From assembly GCA_916720285.1 (NCBI GenBank), contig CAKAQP010000131.1:1-6536 (forward strand): a stretch of DNA of 6,536 bases, read 5' to 3'. Shown piece by piece: positions 1 through 5,778 of this stretch. This stretch comes from an uncultured Lachnoanaerobaculum sp. GTDB lineage: Bacteria > Bacillota > Clostridia > Lachnospirales > Lachnospiraceae. Made by a program: the position numbers and the translations under genes. How positions within the stretch are numbered: position 1 is the stretch's first letter; every line of letters starts with the position of its first letter. The notes below the pieces were generated by a model. The model searched no databases, was not told where the DNA came from, and saw only the letters and a list, made by a program, of their open reading frames with translations.

Positions 1-39
1 GAAAATATTCTTTCGTCTTCTTCTACTTCTCCTTTTCAT
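1..39 (-). CDS. Possible start of a leftward gene with a polybasic N-terminus (partial, cut by window edge)
   Basis: On the minus strand an ATG at 39-37 follows an AAGGAAGG ribosome-binding-like sequence (45-52) by 5 nt and stays open to the edge for 13 codons, reading MKRRSRRRRKNIF. A short run of Arg/Lys at the extreme N-terminus often precedes the first membrane helix of a cell-envelope protein, but no such helix is visible in what remains. The coding strand is almost pure purine here, so the reading frame could be a chance product of composition. A TGnTATACT extended -10-like sequence on the same strand lies about 100 nt upstream (143-151). The product is not recognised. Confidence 0.3.
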   Translation of the reverse strand, partial: MKRRSRRRRKNIF

Positions 40-260
40 TTCTACCTTCCTTAGATAAATTGAATGCCCTGAGTTGTGTGGAATCTACGATAGATAAAAT
101 ATAAGATGTAGATGACATACAGAGTATTCGATACATTTACCTAGTATAGCAGATAATACTATATTTGTGTTGATAAATTTCTTAAATACTTTTAAAGGAA
201 TATGTAATTGCTCTTTAAGCAGCGGGTGAATAGAAATAAAGTTCATTTTTAATACTTATG
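40..260. other. AT-rich spacer without a confident gene
   Basis: This 221-bp stretch separates the possible leftward gene from the promoter of the exchanger gene. It holds a 53-codon minus-strand frame (85-246) with no ribosome binding site and no recognisable product. It also holds an inverted repeat TAGTAT-N8-ATACTA at 142-161 that overlaps the leftward TATACT sequence. I see no RNA gene or mobile-element end in it. Confidence 0.5.
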
Positions 261-289
261 TTGACAATTTAAAAATATATAGATATTAT
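261..289 (+). promoter_or_regulatory. Sigma-A promoter of the exchanger gene
   Basis: A perfect -35 TTGACA (261-266) is followed after exactly 17 bp by TATTAT (284-289), a 5/6 match to the -10 consensus. Transcription would start near 296 and give a leader of about 30 nt, which leaves room for the AAAGGA ribosome binding site at 312-317. This is the clearest promoter in the window. Confidence 0.8.
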
Positions 290-325
290 GTCAGTGTTCA
301 GTTTTTAATGTAAAGGAATGGTTTT

Positions 326-1252
326 ATGGTATATATATGGCTTATTTTGGGTTTCGTATGTCTTGTGGGAGGAGCTAATTTTTTTGTTGAGGGTGCTTCG
401 GGAGTGGCAAGAAAGTTGAATGTCCCTTCGGTTGTAATAGGGCTTACTATAGTTGCTTTCGGAACAAGTGCACCTGAGGCGGCGGTAAGTATTGATGCGG
501 CATTAAAGGGCAGCAATGCAATAGCGTTGAATAATGTAATCGGATCGAATATATTTAATCTTCTGGCTGTTGTGGGAATTTGTGGAATAATACATGCTAT
601 GCCGGTAGATAAGGCACTTTTAAAATTTGATTATATTGTAAATATCGTTATAACAATATTGTTGCTTGGATTTGTGTTCTTTTTAAGCGGTATAGACAGA
701 ATTGCAGGAGCTATTTTCCTTCTGATTTTTATAGCATACATGGTTTATACTATAAGATCGGCATTAAAGGGAAGCAATGAGGCTAAGGATGAAAAGAAAA
801 AGAATTTACCGATACCTTTAGCCATCGTTTATATAGTGGGGGGACTTGCTCTTGTAGTGTTTGGAGGTGACAAGGTAGTTGAGTCGGCTTCAGAGATAGC
901 ATTGATGTTCGGAATGAGTGAGACCTTGGTCGGACTTACAATAGTTGCCATAGGAACATCGCTTCCTGAGCTTGTGACAAGTATTGTAGCATCAAGTAAG
1001 GGAGAGAATGCGCTCGCCCTCGGTAATGTGGTAGGTTCAAATATATTCAATATAATATTTATTCTGGCATTCTCATCAGTACTCAATCCGATAGGTGCGG
1101 AAGTTATGGCTGTATATGATACATTCTTCTTGCTTTGTGCAAGTCTGATGGTATATATACTTGCCAAGAATGACGGTGAGATATCAAAAAAAGAAGGCCT
1201 CGCAATGGTAGCGGCCTATGTAGCGTATACTGTATATATTATTTTAAGATAA
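326..1252 (+). CDS. Na+/Ca2+ exchanger family (CaCA) membrane antiporter, YrbG/NCX type
   Basis: This 308-residue integral membrane protein has the inverted-repeat layout of the calcium:cation antiporter superfamily. The first alpha repeat (about 39-89) carries GTSAPE (46-51) and GSNIFN (73-78). The second (about 203-252) carries GTSLPE (210-215) and GSNIFN (237-242). Glu51 and Glu215 correspond to the paired ion-binding glutamates of the family. A short charged loop (about 149-160, EAKDEKKK) separates the halves, and roughly ten hydrophobic segments are visible. The length matches prokaryotic YrbG/NCX proteins of about 300-325 residues. The ATG is chosen because AAAGGA lies 8 nt upstream and the promoter sits just beyond. 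The gene is probably monocistronic, converging on atoE across a shared terminator. Expected role: extrusion of Ca2+ or another cation driven by Na+ or H+; the coupling ion cannot be read from the sequence. No functional link to the neighbouring fatty-acid genes is evident. Confidence 0.92.
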   Translation: MVYIWLILGFVCLVGGANFFVEGASGVARKLNVPSVVIGLTIVAFGTSAPEAAVSIDAALKGSNAIALNNVIGSNIFNLLAVVGICGIIHAMPVDKALLKFDYIVNIVITILLLGFVFFLSGIDRIAGAIFLLIFIAYMVYTIRSALKGSNEAKDEKKKNLPIPLAIVYIVGGLALVVFGGDKVVESASEIALMFGMSETLVGLTIVAIGTSLPELVTSIVASSKGENALALGNVVGSNIFNIIFILAFSSVLNPIGAEVMAVYDTFFLLCASLMVYILAKNDGEISKKEGLAMVAAYVAYTVYIILR

Positions 1253-1253
1253 G

Positions 1254-1286
1254 AAAAAAGTACCGGTTGTGAGCCGGTACTTTTTT
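1254..1286. terminator. Bidirectional rho-independent terminator between convergent genes
   Basis: GTACCGG (1260-1266) pairs with CCGGTAC (1274-1280). T1267-G1273 and T1268-A1272 extend the stem to 9 bp around a GTG triloop. Six A residues precede it (1254-1259) and six T residues follow (1281-1286), so each strand has a U-tract after the hairpin. It lies in the 38 nt between the exchanger stop codon and the atoE stop codon and should end both transcripts. Confidence 0.93.
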
Positions 1287-1290
1287 ATAT

Positions 1291-2658
1291 TTATGCCAGG
1301 AACGGGACGAGGAATAGGAATCCGCATCCTATGATTATTCCTGTTACGATAAGAACTATAGCGCAATATCCCATAATATCTCTTGCACCGAGACCTGCTA
1401 TACCGAGAGCCGGGAGAGCCCAGAACGGCTGAAGCATATTTGTCCATGCATCACCCCATGCAATAGCCATGGCTGATACTGCAGGAGAAACACCCAGTGC
1501 GTTTCCTGCAGGCATTACTATCGGAGCCTGTACAGCCCACTGACCGCCACCTGAAGGTACGAAGAAGTTTACAATACCTGCTGAGAGGAAAGTAAACAAA
1601 GGGAATGTAGTCTGATTTGATATATTTACAAAGAAATCACTTATAGCACCTGCAAGTGACTGACCTGTAGGACCTGTAGCAGTCATAATGCCCATGATAC
1701 CTGCATAGAACGGGAACTGTAATATAATACCTCCGGCACTCTTTGCGGCGTCTGTAATAGCGTTTACATAACTTATAGGTGTTCCGTGGAAGATGATTCC
1801 AAGTGTAAGGAAAATCAAATTTACAACATTAAGAGAGAGTGTGATACTTCCTTTGGTTTTAAATGTATACACAAAATACATTATGGCACATAATGCTGTA
1901 AGTAATGAAAGGAACGGCCAGTTTTCAAGCCATTCAGCCGGTGTTTTTGAAACAGTATTATTTTGCGGTACTTCAGTATCCAATAAAAGCTTAGGATCTA
2001 CAGTAACGGTATTCTCAGGTGTCGGATGCATCTGTGCATTGACAAATGCTATAACTATAATTATAGCTATAACAATTATAAGATTCCAAGCTGAGAAGAT
2101 GGTAAGCGATGTAGGAATAGATTCGGTTACCGCACCTGCTGTTTGCTTTCCTATAGCGTCACTGTATGATGCAAGCTGAAGAGGTATAGAACCTGAAAAT
2201 CCTGCATGCCATATTACGAAGCCTGAGTATGCCGATGCGATAAGAAGTCTGTAGTCAACACCTTTTACTTTCTTTGCAATTTCCTTTGCAAGTATGGCAC
2301 CGACTACAAGTCCGAATCCCCAGTTAAGCCAGCAGGCAATCATTGAAACAACTGTAATAAAAATAATTGCCGATGTAGGAGATTTTGGAACTTCCGCAGC
2401 CGCGTTTATAGCTCTCTTTACCGGCGGTGCGGTAGCAAGTGCCGTACCCAGAACAAGTACTAAAGCCATCTGCATTGAGAATCCGAGTAGGGACCACATA
2501 CTTTCGCCCCAAGCGTATGCTATTTCAAACGGATTCATTTTGCTGACAGGCATTGCAGCGACAAAAACAATAATGGTAAGCACGATACAAAAAATAAATG
2601 CGTCCGGCAAATATTTCTGAACAATATTTACACATGCGTTTGTAAATTTCTTAAACAT
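1291..2658 (-). CDS. atoE: Short-chain fatty acid transporter, AtoE family
   Basis: This 455-residue, highly hydrophobic protein has about a dozen membrane segments, close to E. coli AtoE (about 440). It looks like a member of the SCFA_trans / AtoE family. The strongest signature is the C-terminal block FVPSGGGQWAVQAP around residues 366-379 followed by VMPAG, then IAWGDAWTNMLQPFWALP. The N-terminus (MFKKFTNACVNIVQKYLPDAF) also fits the family. A hydrophilic loop near 210-245 separates two hydrophobic halves. The start is supported by AAGGAGG (2666-2672) 7 nt upstream. It is expected to move acetoacetate, butyrate or other short-chain acids across the membrane; substrate and direction are inferred from the family and from the CoA-transferase and thiolase genes upstream. 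It is separated from those genes by a strong terminator and has its own promoter, with a Rex-like palindrome over the predicted start site. No frameshift or missing segment was seen. Confidence 0.93.
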   Translation of the reverse strand: MFKKFTNACVNIVQKYLPDAFIFCIVLTIIVFVAAMPVSKMNPFEIAYAWGESMWSLLGFSMQMALVLVLGTALATAPPVKRAINAAAEVPKSPTSAIIFITVVSMIACWLNWGFGLVVGAILAKEIAKKVKGVDYRLLIASAYSGFVIWHAGFSGSIPLQLASYSDAIGKQTAGAVTESIPTSLTIFSAWNLIIVIAIIIVIAFVNAQMHPTPENTVTVDPKLLLDTEVPQNNTVSKTPAEWLENWPFLSLLTALCAIMYFVYTFKTKGSITLSLNVVNLIFLTLGIIFHGTPISYVNAITDAAKSAGGIILQFPFYAGIMGIMTATGPTGQSLAGAISDFFVNISNQTTFPLFTFLSAGIVNFFVPSGGGQWAVQAPIVMPAGNALGVSPAVSAMAIAWGDAWTNMLQPFWALPALGIAGLGARDIMGYCAIVLIVTGIIIGCGFLFLVPFLA

Positions 2659-2680
2659 TTATCTGCCTCCTTTTTGCAAA

Positions 2681-2698
2681 TTGTTTAATTATTAACAT
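2681..2698 (-). promoter_or_regulatory. Rex-like operator palindrome at the atoE start site
   Basis: Read on the minus strand the site is ATGTTAATAATTAAACAA. Against the clostridial/low-GC Rex consensus TTGTTAA-N4-TTAACAA it matches 12 of 14 specified positions. It begins 1 nt after the predicted -10 hexamer and covers the likely transcription start, a classic position for a repressor. Rex senses the NADH/NAD+ ratio and commonly controls fermentation genes. AT-richness lowers the specificity of the match, and no Rex gene is in the window. Confidence 0.45.
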
Positions 2699-2699
2699 T

Positions 2700-2728
2700 A
2701 TTATATCAATCCGATATCCTTTTTTCCA
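2700..2728 (-). promoter_or_regulatory. Predicted atoE promoter
   Basis: A perfect TATAAT on the minus strand (2705 down to 2700) is preceded, 17 bp upstream, by TGGAAA (2728 down to 2723), a 4/6 match to the -35 consensus. The start site would fall near 2693, giving a leader of about 35 nt to the ATG at 2658. The strong terminator upstream makes a separate atoE promoter necessary or at least useful. A weaker alternative, TTGTGT-17-TATACA, lies further upstream on the same strand. Confidence 0.55.
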
Positions 2729-2790
2729 GTCTGAAAAATAACGAAAATGTATAAATATATTATATATATCACACAAAAATATTTTTATAA

Positions 2791-2810
2791 TTAGTATTTT
2801 CTAATACTGA
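2791..2810. repeat. Inverted repeat between the atoA terminator and the atoE promoter
   Basis: AGTATT (2793-2798) and AATACT (2803-2808) form a perfect 6-bp dyad with a 4-nt centre. It extends outward by a T-G wobble and a T-A pair to 8 bp. It lies about 65 bp upstream of the predicted atoE -35 region. It could be a regulator site or a small hairpin; no T-run follows, so it is not a terminator. Confidence 0.35.
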
Positions 2811-2827
2811 AGTCATCCGATATGAGA

Positions 2828-2889
2828 TTATAAAAGACCGGAATGCCGATCTTAAAAGAGAAGAGTCCTTTAAATACGGCATCCCGGTC
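2828..2889 (-). terminator. Strong rho-independent terminator of the thiolase/CoA-transferase operon
   Basis: On the minus strand the outer stem pairs 2889-2877 (GACCGGGATGCCG) with 2848-2836 (CGGCATTCCGGTC): 13 bp with one G-U wobble. After a 2x2 internal mismatch an inner stem of 9 bp (TTTAAAGGA with TCTTTTAAG) closes a 6-nt loop. TTTTATAA follows immediately (2835-2828). The hairpin is 54 nt long and sits 28 nt beyond the atoA stop codon. No T-run follows on the plus strand, so it works only in the operon's direction. Confidence 0.88.
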
Positions 2890-2917
2890 ATGGGAATTTA
2901 AACTATACTAAAATAAA

Positions 2918-3562
2918 TTAGAACGTTTTTAAATCATCTGCAACCTTAAGAGGTGCCTCTGTCTTTGCTATAACATCTTCCACACTTACGCCTTCAGCTA
3001 CTTCTGCAAGTACAAGACCTTCATCGGTAACCTTTATTACAGCCAATTCGGTAACGATTTCGTCAACTGCATGAATAGCGGTAGCAGGGAGTGTGATATC
3101 CTTTAAAATCTTTGGAGAACCGTCTTTTGCGGTATGTGTCATAGCGACAACAACTTTCTTTGAACCTGTAACAAGATCCATAGCACCGCCCATGCCCGGA
3201 ACCATCTTGCCCGGAACTATATGGCTTGCAAGATTTCCGTGAGCATCTACCTGCAGTGCACCTAAAACAGTCATATCAACATGGCCGCCTCGAATAATCA
3301 TAAATGAGAATGCACTGTCAAAGTATGCGGCACCCGGAAGTACGGTAACATTTTGTCCGCCGGAATTAATTAAATGTTTATTTGCTGTTGCGCTTGAGGC
3401 CAAAGGTCCCATACCGAGAATTCCGTTCTCTGACTGAAGTGTAATTTCTATACCCTCAGGTACATAATCAGCCACCATAGTAGGAAGTCCTATACCTAAG
3501 TTTACCACGTCACCATCGTTTAAATCTCTTGCAACACGTCTTGCAATTCTCTCTTTTGACAT
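2918..3562 (-). CDS. atoA: Acetate/butyrate-acetoacetate CoA-transferase subunit B (AtoA/ScoB/CtfB type)
   Basis: This 214-residue beta subunit belongs to the family I CoA-transferases. It exchanges CoA between acyl-CoA and a free acid through a glutamyl-CoA thioester. The catalytic Glu is expected to be Glu45 in LQSENG (42-47), the family's signature 2. Other conserved blocks are GDVVNLGIGLPTMVADY (17-33), VLPGAAYFDSAFSF, MIIRGGHVD and GKMVPGMGGAMDLVTG. Recalled E. coli AtoA aligns well along most of its length, so an acetoacetate/butyrate-type transferase is preferred over a succinyl-CoA one; exact acid specificity remains open. The start is fixed by AGGAGGTGA (3569-3577) 6 nt upstream, inside the end of the subunit A gene. 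The stop of subunit A and this ATG share one base (TAATG), so the subunits are probably made in equal amounts by coupled translation. It is the last gene of its operon. Confidence 0.93.
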   Translation of the reverse strand: MSKERIARRVARDLNDGDVVNLGIGLPTMVADYVPEGIEITLQSENGILGMGPLASSATANKHLINSGGQNVTVLPGAAYFDSAFSFMIIRGGHVDMTVLGALQVDAHGNLASHIVPGKMVPGMGGAMDLVTGSKKVVVAMTHTAKDGSPKILKDITLPATAIHAVDEIVTELAVIKVTDEGLVLAEVAEGVSVEDVIAKTEAPLKVADDLKTF

Positions 3563-4212
3563 TATGACTCACCTCCTACAAGATAATCTACAAATATTGC
3601 AGGTATTGCAACATTTTCAGGCTGGATATCGCCTACAGGAACTATAAGTTCAGCACCCGCAATAACAACATCGGCGGCGGTTGCCATAACTGTATTGAAG
3701 TTTTTGCTGGTAGCCGTAAAGTAAAGATTTCCCTTCTCATCGGCTATTGTAGCACCGATAAGTGCAAAGTCGGCTCTTAAAGGTTTTTCCAAAAGATAAT
3801 CTTTACCGTCAATATTTAAAACCTGCTTACCTTCGGCAACCTCGGTGCCCACACCTGTAGGTGTAAGTACACCGCCAAGTCCTGCGCCGCCTGAACGTAT
3901 TCTCTCTGCAAGTGTACCCTGAGGAGAAAGCTCAACCTCCATAGTACCGTCATGCATCTTTTGTCCTGTTATAGGATTTGTACCTATATGTGTTGCAATG
4001 ACTTTTTTTACCTGATTGTTGGCAACCAGTTTACCGATACCTGTGGTAGGAGTAGCAGTATCATTACAAATAAGTGTTAAGTCCTTTACACCTTTTTCAA
4101 CTAATGCATCAATAATCGGTTCGGGTGTACCGCATGCTAAAAATCCGCCTACCATGATTGTAGCGCCGTCATTGATACCTGCAATAGCATCTTTGATTGA
4201 AACTATTTTCAT
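3562..4212 (-). CDS. atoD: Acetate/butyrate-acetoacetate CoA-transferase subunit A (AtoD/ScoA/CtfA type)
   Basis: This 216-residue alpha subunit partners the adjacent AtoA-type subunit. Family marks are VGGFLACGTPEPIIDALVE (21-39), LTLICNDTA, KVIATHIGTNP, SPQGTLAERIRSGGAGLGG and LTPTGVGTEVAEGK, and the match to recalled E. coli AtoD is close throughout. The reading frame stays open upstream to 4281, but those 23 codons lie within the thiolase gene and have no family similarity. The ATG at 4212 starts the conserved MKIVSIKDAI and has AAAGGGAGA (4217-4225) 5 nt upstream. The thiolase stop and this start overlap as ATGA, which indicates translational coupling. With thiolase, the complex would activate acetoacetate for cleavage to acetyl-CoA, or accept CoA from butyryl-CoA or acetoacetyl-CoA in the fermentative direction. 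The order here (thiolase, A, B) differs from E. coli atoDAEB. Confidence 0.93.
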   Translation of the reverse strand: MKIVSIKDAIAGINDGATIMVGGFLACGTPEPIIDALVEKGVKDLTLICNDTATPTTGIGKLVANNQVKKVIATHIGTNPITGQKMHDGTMEVELSPQGTLAERIRSGGAGLGGVLTPTGVGTEVAEGKQVLNIDGKDYLLEKPLRADFALIGATIADEKGNLYFTATSKNFNTVMATAADVVIAGAELIVPVGDIQPENVAIPAIFVDYLVGGES

Positions 4213-4225
4213 TTTGTCTCCCTTT
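4209..4225 (-). promoter_or_regulatory. Coupled stop/start and internal ribosome binding site, thiolase to subunit A
   Basis: The thiolase stop TGA and the subunit A ATG overlap as ATGA (4212 down to 4209). The Shine-Dalgarno AAAGGGAGA (4225 down to 4217) is built into the thiolase's last codons (Glu-Arg-Glu-Thr). This arrangement decides the subunit A start and implies re-initiation by terminating ribosomes. Confidence 0.8.
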
Positions 4226-5396
4226 CTACAACAATTGCTGTGCCCATTCCACCACCTATACACAGTGTAGCAAGGCCGCATTTAACATCTCTTTTTTGCA
4301 TCTCAAAGAGTAGAGTGGTGAGTATTCTTGCACCTGATGCTCCGATAGGATGTCCAAGCGCGATTGCACCGCCGTTTACATTTGTGATTTCTCTCTTAAA
4401 TCCAAGTTCGTTGCATACTGCGAGAGCCTGTGCCGCAAAAGCTTCGTTTGCCTCTATAAGCTCAAGATCGTCGGCTGTGATACCTGCTTTTTCCATTGCT
4501 TTTTTTGATGCAGGAATTACTCCAAGTCCCATTACGCTTGGGTCAACACCTCCTGAAGCATATCCCTTTATAGTAGCCATGATAGGAAGTTTAAGCTCAA
4601 GTGCCTTTTCCTTTGATGCGATAATGAACATTGCGGCACCGTCATTGATACCTGAAGCATTACCTGCAGTTACAGTACCGTCTTTTTTAAATGCCGGTTT
4701 AAGCTTTGCAAGATTTTCGATTGTAGTATTGAACTTAGGATATTCGTCTGTATCAAATACCTTAGGATCGCCTTTTCTTTGAGGGATAAGTACAGGAACT
4801 ATTTCATCTTTTAATCTTCCGGTCTCTATAGCTACCTGTGCTCTTCTCTGGCTTTCAACCGAGAATACATCCTGATCTTCTCTTGTTATTCCTTTTTGTT
4901 CAGCAATATTTTCCGCTGTCACGCCCATGTGGTAGTTGTTGTAAGCATCCCAAAGACCGTCTGTAATCATCTCGTCAATCAATGTTTGATTACCCATCTT
5001 AACGCCGAATCTTGCGCCTTTAACAAGATATGGAGCGTTTGACATGCTCTCCGTACCGCCTGCAAGAATGATATCCGCATCACCGGCCTTTATAATCTGT
5101 GCTGCAAGTTCAACAGTTCTAAGACCTGAACCGCAAACCTTATTTATTGAAAATGCGGGTGTTGTATTTGGCAATCCCGCTCCGAGTATTACCTGACGAG
5201 CGATATTCTGGCCAAGTCCTGCGCCTAAAACATTTCCTATAATGGCTTCGTCGATAAGAGAAGCGTCAATGCCTGCACGTTCAATAGCTCCCTTTGCTGC
5301 GGTTATACCGAGATCAACTGCACTTACACCTGCCAATGAACCGCCGAAACTACCGATAGCTGTTCTTGCAGCACTGACGATAACTACTTCTTTCAT
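4209..5396 (-). CDS. thlA: Acetyl-CoA C-acetyltransferase (biosynthetic-type thiolase)
   Basis: This 395-residue thiolase condenses two acetyl-CoA to acetoacetyl-CoA, or runs in reverse. All active-site elements are present: nucleophile Cys88 in NKVCGSG (85-91), the NEAFA motif (317-321), His349 in GGAIALGHPIGASGAR (342-357) and the second catalytic Cys379 in CIGGGMG (379-385). The length equals that of Zoogloea and Clostridium enzymes (about 392). The frame is open upstream to a GTG at 5477, but the added 27 residues are not thiolase-like. The ATG at 5396 begins the canonical MKEVVIVSAARTAIGSFGG and has GAGGTGAA (5401-5408) correctly spaced. It is first in the operon with the CoA-transferase genes and its stop overlaps the next start. 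It could equally be named atoB; the symbol reflects the fermentative context. Direction of flux is not decided by the sequence. Confidence 0.95.
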   Translation of the reverse strand: MKEVVIVSAARTAIGSFGGSLAGVSAVDLGITAAKGAIERAGIDASLIDEAIIGNVLGAGLGQNIARQVILGAGLPNTTPAFSINKVCGSGLRTVELAAQIIKAGDADIILAGGTESMSNAPYLVKGARFGVKMGNQTLIDEMITDGLWDAYNNYHMGVTAENIAEQKGITREDQDVFSVESQRRAQVAIETGRLKDEIVPVLIPQRKGDPKVFDTDEYPKFNTTIENLAKLKPAFKKDGTVTAGNASGINDGAAMFIIASKEKALELKLPIMATIKGYASGGVDPSVMGLGVIPASKKAMEKAGITADDLELIEANEAFAAQALAVCNELGFKREITNVNGGAIALGHPIGASGARILTTLLFEMQKRDVKCGLATLCIGGGMGTAIVVERETK

Positions 5397-5426
5397 ATTT
5401 TTCACCTCACTTATTCTATAAAAGTG

Positions 5427-5462
5427 GACAATACCGATTGAGTAAACTTTTTTTGTATTGTC
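5427..5462. repeat. Inverted repeat in the thiolase leader
   Basis: GACAATAC (5427-5434) and GTATTGTC (5455-5462) are perfect 8-bp inverted repeats with 20 nt between them, starting about 30 nt upstream of the thiolase ATG. They could form a leader hairpin in the mRNA or be two half-sites for a DNA-binding protein. No U-tract follows, so termination is unlikely. Confidence 0.45.
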
Positions 5463-5463
5463 A

Positions 5464-5503
5464 GATATATGTATCACCTATAGCATATCACAAGTGAAAT
5501 CAA
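5464..5503 (-). promoter_or_regulatory. Probable promoter region of the thiolase/CoA-transferase operon (ambiguous)
   Basis: Two overlapping minus-strand candidates are visible and neither is strong. TTGATT (5503-5498) has a 15-bp spacer to TATAGG (5482-5477), which carries an extended TGn. TTGTGA (5493-5488) has an 18-bp spacer to TATATC (5469-5464). Either would give a leader of roughly 60-75 nt that includes the inverted repeat at 5427-5462. Confidence 0.35.
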
Positions 5504-5661
5504 TTATCCACCCCTTGGTTATTCAAAATTGCTATAAAAAAAATAATATGTTTTTATATATATCTTATTTAAACAATGTGTTATAATAAACAAAAATATT
5601 GATATGTAAAAAATATTAAAGATGAGTCGTGTTTAATCTTTTGCGGATAATAAAAAGAACA

Positions 5662-5676
5662 GCAAAATAATTTTGC
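5662..5676. repeat. Near-perfect short palindrome GCAAAAT-A-ATTTTGC
   Basis: Seven-base arms are perfectly complementary around a single A. A third copy of the half-site GCAAAAT lies at 5742-5748, 75 bp upstream of the crt promoter -10. The form is that of a small dimeric-regulator operator; the regulator is unknown. Confidence 0.4.
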
Positions 5677-5757
5677 CCAATATAAATGAAAAAAATATAT
5701 GTTTTGAGCATGACAATATTTTGACTTCGAAATATAGTTATGCAAAATAGATATAAT

Positions 5758-5778
5758 AATTAGTCAAAAAAACTAATT
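5758..5778. promoter_or_regulatory. Inverted repeat overlapping the crt -35 region
   Basis: AATTAGT (5758-5764) and ACTAATT (5772-5778) are perfect 7-bp arms around a 7-nt A-rich centre. The right arm shares two bases with the predicted crt -35 hexamer (5777-5782). A protein bound here would touch RNA polymerase, so it is a candidate operator or activator site. Confidence 0.45.

Noticed and set aside
23..105. Minus-strand frame containing IVDSTQLRAFNLSKEG, reminiscent of a transposase DST block
   Set aside because: It covers under 30 codons with a stop at 23-25, has no other transposase motif and no inverted-repeat ends. It could be a decayed fragment but cannot be supported.
85..246. 53-codon minus-strand frame starting MNFISIHPLLKEQ
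   Set aside because: It has no ribosome binding site, no recognisable domain and only short length in AT-rich DNA. It is probably a chance frame.
1793..2620. Plus-strand open frames opposite atoE
   Set aside because: They mirror the codon pattern of the conserved transporter gene and have no start signals or recognisable domains.
4213..4281. Longer start for CoA-transferase subunit A at 4281
   Set aside because: The extension lies inside the thiolase coding region, is rich in Cys/Trp/Arg and unlike the family. The ATG at 4212 has a ribosome binding site and the typical MKIVSIKDAI start.
4240..4782. Plus-strand 180-codon open frame opposite the thiolase
   Set aside because: It is antisense to a fully conserved thiolase, has no ribosome binding site and a composition typical of a mirrored frame.
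5397..5477. Longer thiolase start at GTG 5477 giving 422 residues
   Set aside because: The extra 27 residues have no thiolase similarity, while the ATG at 5396 begins the canonical MKEVVIVSAARTAIG and has a well-placed GAGGTGAA.
5752..5757. Perfect TATAAT as the crt -10
   Set aside because: No acceptable -35 lies at 16-18 bp. TTGACT at 5721 is 25 bp away. The TTGATT-17-TGnTATATT promoter nearer the gene is better.
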